Shown here in pieces: positions 60,912-64,000 of a DNA stretch of 64,000 nt. The DNA is from CALGYY01 sp963678485. GTDB taxonomy: Bacteria > Bacteroidota > Bacteroidia > Bacteroidales > CAIWKO01. The DNA lies in contig OY782882.1 in the NCBI GenBank assembly GCA_963678485.1, forward strand, positions 4,526,001 through 4,590,000, in the 5' to 3' direction. Below the pieces are notes generated by a model, which was not told the origin of the DNA, ran no database searches, and saw nothing but the letters and a program-made list of their open reading frames with translations. Positions within the stretch are counted from its first letter, which is position 1, and every line of letters begins with the position of its first letter. The translations under genes were made by a program, and so were the position numbers.

Positions 60912-61167
60912 GGCTAGTATTTTTAATTGTGAATGATATATTTTTTGCTTGTTTGGCGCGTATTTCAGCATTTTTTTTCCGAGTGTCAAGTACAATATTT
61001 ATACATTCATCACATTGTACTTTGCAAGGGAATAATGCAGTATGCAGAAGCTTATCCCTCTCTATTCCTTCTATGCCTGCATCGTTACAAAACTTATTTA
61101 ACCTGTTCCAGTCATCAATTGAAAAATTAGGATCACCGCAAACCTTTTTACAATAGAATTTTTTCAT
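60802..61167 (-). CDS. Cys-containing protein of unknown function, 121 aa
   Basis: The N-terminal half holds several Cys (FYCKKVCGDPNFSIDDW, FPCKVQCDECINIVL) that could bind zinc. The C-terminal third is basic and low-complexity (KGTAKRSSGSNRKGS), and its last 110 bp overlap the next gene. Coding of the front part is well supported; the tail end is less certain. Confidence 0.5.
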   Translation of the reverse strand: MKKFYCKKVCGDPNFSIDDWNRLNKFCNDAGIEGIERDKLLHTALFPCKVQCDECINIVLDTRKKNAEIRAKQAKNISFTIKNTSHANNQNYTSPAKHNYVRIGIYKGTAKRSSGSNRKGS

Positions 61168-61189
61168 GGTTCTAATTTAAAATGGTATA

Positions 61190-61414
61190 TCAGATAGTTC
61201 TTTTGGTGTTAATTCCGTTGTTTTTTTTGAACGTTTTTAAGGTTTTAGATAGTGCGGTTAAAAATTCGTTTCGTTGGATTGTGTCGGGTGTTGGCTCGTA
61301 TGGTGGCCTAGGTGGGTAATTTGGCTCAGTGGTCGGCTCTTTAACCTTTTTTTCGGGCGGTTGATGAAATAGATCACCCTTTTTGCGCCTTTTAATTTTC
61401 TTTAATAAATTCAT
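61190..61414 (-). CDS. Small Pro/Lys-rich protein, 74 aa
   Basis: A basic start (MNLLKKIKRRKKGDLFHQPP), a Pro-rich middle (PTTEPNYPPRPPYEPTPD) and a helical C-terminus. The ATG overlaps the upstream stop (ATGA). No family recognised. Confidence 0.5.
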   Translation of the reverse strand: MNLLKKIKRRKKGDLFHQPPEKKVKEPTTEPNYPPRPPYEPTPDTIQRNEFLTALSKTLKTFKKNNGINTKRTI

Positions 61415-61623
61415 TTGATCACGGCTTTAGAACATTTGATATTACTTTCAATGCAGGCGTTTTCTGCCTTGTTCCTTTCGTCAGCAGTAGAAAAAAAATA
61501 CCTTTCTTCATATAGCCCAATAATGAGGCTTCTAGTACAGGTATTATGAAGCAGGTTTATAAGCCTTGCTGGTTTTCTGCAGGTGTCCACGTCCAGCGCG
61601 ATTGGTTTCAATGGTGCTTCCAT
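61411..61623 (-). CDS. Small Cys-containing protein, 70 aa
   Basis: Starting at MEAPLKPIALDVDTCRKPAR, with the start codon overlapping the upstream stop (TAATG). Four Cys are spread through it. Unknown function; the tight overlap supports translation. Confidence 0.5.
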   Translation of the reverse strand: MEAPLKPIALDVDTCRKPARLINLLHNTCTRSLIIGLYEERYFFSTADERNKAENACIESNIKCSKAVIK

Positions 61624-62030
61624 TATGCGGCCTCCCATTTATTTAATAGTATTTTTTTCAAAAGACTAATTTTCTGAAATGGGTAAATATCAAAACCCCA
61701 TAAAAAAGTATCTGCGCCTGGATCAACTGAGATGTTGTGGTTACGAGGGTTCCCAAATATTCTGTACATTCTTTTGTTTAACCTCTTTTGCATTCTTAAT
61801 GCTCGTTGCTCAGAGTATCCGGCGGATATTGCGTAATAAAGAATGTTATCACCATCCCATTTTCTAGCACAGTAGATAATTTTTATAATTCTCCTTAATA
61901 AAAAATGATAATCTGATAGGTGAATTTGTTTTCTAATATGCCATTGTCTTGCTTCCATATCAAAATACCGGTTTGCCGGCGATTGAATTAATGAATTCAC
62001 GTTCGTAGCGGTTCGGGGTTGATCGGCCAT
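61623..62030 (-). CDS. Unknown basic protein, 135 aa
   Basis: A basic protein with helices rich in Arg (EARQWHIRKQIHLSDYHFLL, GYSEQRALRMQKRLNKRMYR). It has no domain I recognise. It overlaps the upstream small regulator by 71 bp and the downstream gene by 1 bp. Likely early gene of the element. Confidence 0.5.
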   Translation of the reverse strand: MADQPRTATNVNSLIQSPANRYFDMEARQWHIRKQIHLSDYHFLLRRIIKIIYCARKWDGDNILYYAISAGYSEQRALRMQKRLNKRMYRIFGNPRNHNISVDPGADTFLWGFDIYPFQKISLLKKILLNKWEAA

Positions 62031-62208
62031 AAAGCCAGTTGTAGAATTTACCGTTTGTAATGTTGCATTCTGCGATTATTCGCGCTCTGAGCTGTGCAAG
62101 AGTGTTGGCCGGCTGCCCAAAATACCATGCTCTAAGCTCCTTAGTAATAGGTTTATCGATGCTGCGAACATAGTTAACTTGCTTACTTTTAGACTTTTTA
62201 ACTTTCAT
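61960..62208 (-). CDS. Small DNA-binding-like protein, 82 aa
   Basis: A Lys-rich start (MKVKKSKSKQVNYVRSIDKP), then a helix-turn-helix-like segment (TLAQLRARIIAECNITNGKF) followed by YNWLYGRSTPNRYEREF. It is the first gene of the leftward early operon, directly opposite the repressor, and probably a Cro-like or activator protein. Confidence 0.65.
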   Translation of the reverse strand: MKVKKSKSKQVNYVRSIDKPITKELRAWYFGQPANTLAQLRARIIAECNITNGKFYNWLYGRSTPNRYEREFINSIAGKPVF

Positions 62209-62235
62209 TTGAGAAGAATTTAATGTTAGTATTCG

Positions 62236-62243
62236 TATTTTTG
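62236..62243 (+). promoter_or_regulatory. -7 box facing repressor gene
   Basis: TATTTTTG on the plus strand, about 87 bp upstream of the repressor ATG. A leader containing the operator would follow. Confidence 0.4.
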
Positions 62244-62267
62244 CATATCATTTGCATAAATGCGAAA

Positions 62268-62275
62268 CAAATGTA
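62268..62275 (-). promoter_or_regulatory. -7 box for leftward early operon
   Basis: CAAATGTA (TACATTTG on the minus strand) overlaps the left arm of the palindromic operator. A second box CAAAGTTA at 62311-62318 overlaps the right arm. Confidence 0.5.
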
Positions 62276-62312
62276 CTGCTAACAGGACAATAATTGTCCT
62301 CTTGACAGTACA
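62272..62312. promoter_or_regulatory. Nested 41-bp palindromic operator
   Basis: The inner palindrome AGGACAAT-A-ATTGTCCT (62284-62300) is centred at 62292. Outer arms TGTACTG (62272-62278) and CAGTACA (62306-62312) are placed symmetrically, each 5 bp from the inner one. It lies between the repressor and the early operon and overlaps -7 boxes for the leftward direction. Confidence 0.75.
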
Positions 62313-62329
62313 AAGTTATCAACAATATT

Positions 62330-62614
62330 ATGTTAAAAATAGATATAATAAACAGAATCAACGAATTAATTAAGCTCAGAAAACTTAACAAATCTGAGTT
62401 AGCGGATGATCTTAAGATAAGCCGCAATACGTTGTACAGTTATTTGGATGGCAATACAGAAATGACATTGCCCGTATTTCTACAGATATGCGATAAATTG
62501 GATTTGCAAGTAAATATCGGCGGACTAGATCCTTTTGATAAAACTATGTCAGTTTTCAAAAAGGAGCTTGTTATCTATGTGGATCAAGCAATTAAGGCAG
62601 GAACGTTAAAGTAG
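62330..62614 (+). CDS. XRE-family repressor
   Basis: The 94-residue protein has a lambda-type helix-turn-helix at about residues 12-55: INELIKLRKLNKSELADDLK, ISRNTLYSYLDGNTEMTLPV and LQICDKLDLQVNI. The remaining helix may dimerise it. It is divergent from the leftward operon with a 41-bp palindrome between, as expected of a lysogeny repressor. No peptidase domain is attached, so induction is not by RecA-stimulated self-cleavage. Confidence 0.82.
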   Translation: MLKIDIINRINELIKLRKLNKSELADDLKISRNTLYSYLDGNTEMTLPVFLQICDKLDLQVNIGGLDPFDKTMSVFKKELVIYVDQAIKAGTLK

Positions 62615-62735
62615 TTCACACCCTTTTAATGAATTTTTGTAACTGTGTATATGTCAGACATATAAAGTATCTGTCTTGCCCTAGGGGCGCGGGGTTTATA
62701 GCTTTTTGTAAAGGCCTTATTTAGAAACATATACA

Positions 62736-62763
62736 CTTTAACTGAATATTAATTATAAGACAA
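62736..62763 (-). other. Degenerate dif-type site (right end of element, attR)
   Basis: The XerC arm TTGTCTTATAA and central hexamer TTAATA are identical to the left site. The XerD arm reads TTCAGTTAAAG instead of TTATGTTAAAT. The XerC arm is on the chromosome side and the degenerate XerD arm on the element side, the hybrid expected after one crossover between dif and an element attachment site. Confidence 0.8.
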
Positions 62764-62842
62764 TTATAAAGTATATCAAAATACTGTATTATAGTGTATT
62801 ATGATTTCTACTTAACATATTTAGCCTCATCTTACTACTTGT

Positions 62843-63316
62843 TTAGTGCTGATTAATTAATGTCAATATTTTCTCCAGCCACTTCCCGTCAAGCTCATCG
62901 AAGGAATTTAAATCCTTGCTGTCGACATCGAGAACAGAAACCACTTGACCCGTGTTATTTTTTAATGGAACAACGATTTCTGACTTAGACCTTGAATCGC
63001 AAGCAATGTGTCCGGGAAATAATTCTACATCATGAACAATGATCGTTTTCTTTTCATTTATTCCAGCCCAACAAACACCCTGATCTTTTTTTAATTCCTG
63101 GCAAGCTACAGGTCCCTGGTATGGGCCAACGATTAACTTTCCATCAAGAATTGTATAAAATCCACACCAGAAATAATAATCAAACTTGTGATACAGCACG
63201 GCTGCAACCGTAGCCATGTTTGCAATGGTATTATCGCTTTTCGCTAATAAACCTTCGAGTTGTGTAAATATTCGGCTATATCTGCCCGATTTAGCATCTT
63301 CACTTAGTTGTTTCAT
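62843..63316 (-). CDS. msrC: GAF-domain free methionine-(R)-sulfoxide reductase
   Basis: The 157-residue protein matches the fRMsr (YebR) family: FYFWCGFYTILDGKLIVGPY, QGPVACQELKKDQGVCWAG with two of the catalytic Cys, PGHIACDSRSKSEIVVPLK with the third, and VVSVLDVDSKDLNSFDE. It reduces free methionine sulfoxide in the cytosol. It is the first host gene on the right side of the element and converges on the dif site from the opposite side of the TPR gene. Confidence 0.9.
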   Translation of the reverse strand: MKQLSEDAKSGRYSRIFTQLEGLLAKSDNTIANMATVAAVLYHKFDYYFWCGFYTILDGKLIVGPYQGPVACQELKKDQGVCWAGINEKKTIIVHDVELFPGHIACDSRSKSEIVVPLKNNTGQVVSVLDVDSKDLNSFDELDGKWLEKILTLINQH

Positions 63317-63466
63317 AATATTTTATTTTAGCCTCTACCCTGCCGAAATTAACTTTTTCACCTTGAGCAATGACAGGAAAGATGTGCAGATTCAGGAATT
63401 CCGATTTTTAATGGTCAAAATTAGAACATATTCGCAGATGAGCACCGTTTCAAACTATTTAGATAA

Positions 63467-63503
63467 AAAAACCTCCGTCAATTGTGATTTAACGGAGGTT
63501 TTG
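63467..63503 (-). terminator. Intrinsic terminator after small membrane protein gene
   Basis: Stem AAAACCTCCGT/ACGGAGGTTTT (63468-63478 and 63492-63502) with a 13-base loop, followed by T7 on the minus strand. Confidence 0.85.
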
Positions 63504-63542
63504 CTGCAATATGGGCTTTTCGGACAAGCAAATGAGCATCGC

Positions 63543-63842
63543 TTATTTTAGAAAATGCCAGGTAATTAGTAAAATTATGAATAAAATTCCAGCTAACGAA
63601 CTAATAAATAAGTAGTTGGCAATTTTTTCGAAGCGTCTCTCCTTTTTCGGACTTTTTGTTTGGATTGAGATAAATGAAAATATACATGAAAAAGCCAGAA
63701 ACAAGGCTATCACAGAGGTAAACTCATTGATGCTATTGGATGCTGTCTTGTTTGTGACATGTAGCGAAGTAATCACAAAAAGGCAAAATCCTAAAAGAGT
63801 CGCGGCTGTATTCAGAATATGTTGTGAGGTACTGTTTGCCAT
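63543..63842 (-). CDS. Small three-span membrane protein, 99 aa
   Basis: Hydrophobic segments at about 10-28, 40-60 and 75-96 with a basic loop (KSPKKERRFEK). Family unknown. It starts 1 bp after the stop of the truncated upstream gene, so both are probably co-transcribed, and ends at a strong terminator. Confidence 0.6.
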   Translation of the reverse strand: MANSTSQHILNTAATLLGFCLFVITSLHVTNKTASNSINEFTSVIALFLAFSCIFSFISIQTKSPKKERRFEKIANYLFISSLAGILFIILLITWHFLK

Positions 63843-63843
63843 A

Positions 63844-64000
63844 TTATTTTTGGATTGGTACCCCTGATTTCTTAAGCTTTTCCTGCATTTCGGGGCTCAA
63901 TAGTTTTACTAATTCAGCATTATAGGAATTCTTACCATTAGGCATAGGTTCCAGCTGAGTATCGAAAATTTCGTTAGCGGCTACCGCATAGATTCGTGAC
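63844..64000 (-). CDS. C-terminal fragment of an unknown protein (5' end outside window)
   Basis: Open frame from the window edge to TAA at 63844-63846, about 51 residues including YAVAANEIFDTQLEPMPNGK and LLSPEMQEKLKKSGVPIQK. Nothing identifies the family. It is upstream of, and nearly touching, the small membrane protein gene. Confidence 0.55.
   Translation of the reverse strand, partial: SRIYAVAANEIFDTQLEPMPNGKNSYNAELVKLLSPEMQEKLKKSGVPIQK

Larger units (their letters stand above)
44519..62763. mobile_element. Xer-integrated provirus, probably tailless and membrane-containing
   Basis: An 18.2-kb block bounded by a 19-bp exact direct repeat embedded in dif-type sites. It carries about 40 tightly packed, mostly leftward genes with stop-start overlaps, a divergent XRE repressor, SF3 helicase, packaging-ATPase candidate, capsid candidate, many single-span membrane proteins, a lytic transglycosylase and a spanin. 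No integrase, terminase, portal or tail genes are visible. Base composition and intergenic style differ from the flanking core genes. Virus class is inferred; element boundaries are directly supported by the repeats. Confidence 0.82.

Noticed and set aside
62640..62735. GC-rich patch near the right end considered as a tRNA-like att site
   Set aside because: No cloverleaf can be drawn, and the dif-type site explains the integration point better.
44519..62763. Filamentous phage (inovirus) interpretation based on Xer integration and a Zot-like ATPase
   Set aside because: The element is large for that group, has an SF3 helicase, transglycosylase and spanin, the ATPase lacks a membrane span, and no pIII/pVIII-like order or rolling-circle Rep is seen. 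It is kept only as a weaker alternative.
44519..62763. Integrative conjugative element
   Set aside because: No relaxase, VirB4/TraG, or Tra genes of Bacteroidota conjugation systems are present.
63216..63551. 111-residue plus-strand frame
   Set aside because: It overlaps msrC on the opposite strand and runs through a strong terminator hairpin.

Overview
The window reads as chromosome of a Bacteroidota (Bacteroidetes) bacterium. The reasons are: repeated -7 boxes of the form TAnnTTTG with little Shine-Dalgarno signal, many short secreted and outer-membrane proteins, and lineage-typical genes (DUF1015-serA-serC cluster, DUF3276/PUR-alpha protein, PorT-like barrel, PD40/TPR protein, LuxC-like acyl-CoA reductase). 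Genus cannot be told from sequence alone. No tRNA, rRNA or CRISPR array was recognised.

Host part, 1-44.4 kb: a truncated large secreted adhesin-like protein (1-1160); the serine pathway genes serA and serC with a DUF1015 gene and a four-helix-bundle protein (2-6.4 kb); LuxC-like reductase, WecB epimerase, radical SAM enzyme, PorT-like barrel and TlpA-type thioredoxin (7.5-13.8 kb); dapD plus an acetyltransferase (15.5-16.8 kb); a non-coding block with a 17-unit heptamer array and dispersed repeats (16.9-17.3 kb); a run of core genes nusB, DUF1573, yajC, YbbR-like, coaE, prolyl-tRNA editing protein, DUF5063, recF, DUF721 (18.8-25.7 kb); a large membrane protein, a multidomain glycosyltransferase, a PD40 protein, DnaQ-like exonuclease and FAH-fold protein (25.9-33.3 kb); class III aminotransferase, acyl-CoA dehydrogenase, clpC, gyrA and a TPR protein (33.4-44.4 kb). 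After the element the chromosome resumes with an fRMsr-type GAF protein, a small membrane protein and the C-terminus of another gene (62.8-64 kb).

The unusual part is 44.5-62.76 kb: an 18.2-kb integrated element flanked by a 19-bp exact direct repeat. The left copy lies in a complete 28-bp dif-type site (XerD arm TTATGTTAAAT, 6-bp centre, XerC arm TTGTCTTATAA); the right copy keeps the centre and XerC arm but has a degenerate XerD arm. No integrase or transposase is visible inside, so the element most likely uses host XerC/XerD. The host genes on each side converge on the site, as expected at a replication terminus.

The element looks like a provirus without tail genes. It has an XRE repressor facing a long leftward operon across a nested palindromic operator, a D5/SF3-type helicase, an iteron-like non-coding block, a small Zot/FtsK-HerA-type packaging ATPase candidate, a beta-rich capsid candidate, about ten small single-span membrane proteins (some of only 26-32 residues), a lytic transglycosylase, a peptidoglycan-binding membrane protein, an HExxH protease-like membrane protein, an H1-like basic protein, and a lysis cluster with a unimolecular spanin. 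No terminase, portal, tail sheath, tape measure or baseplate gene was seen. This suggests a membrane-containing tailless virus of the PM2/PRD1/FLiP kind (inference), which would be a little-described Xer-integrating lineage. Three copies of a roughly 110-bp cassette fill intergenic gaps between its modules.
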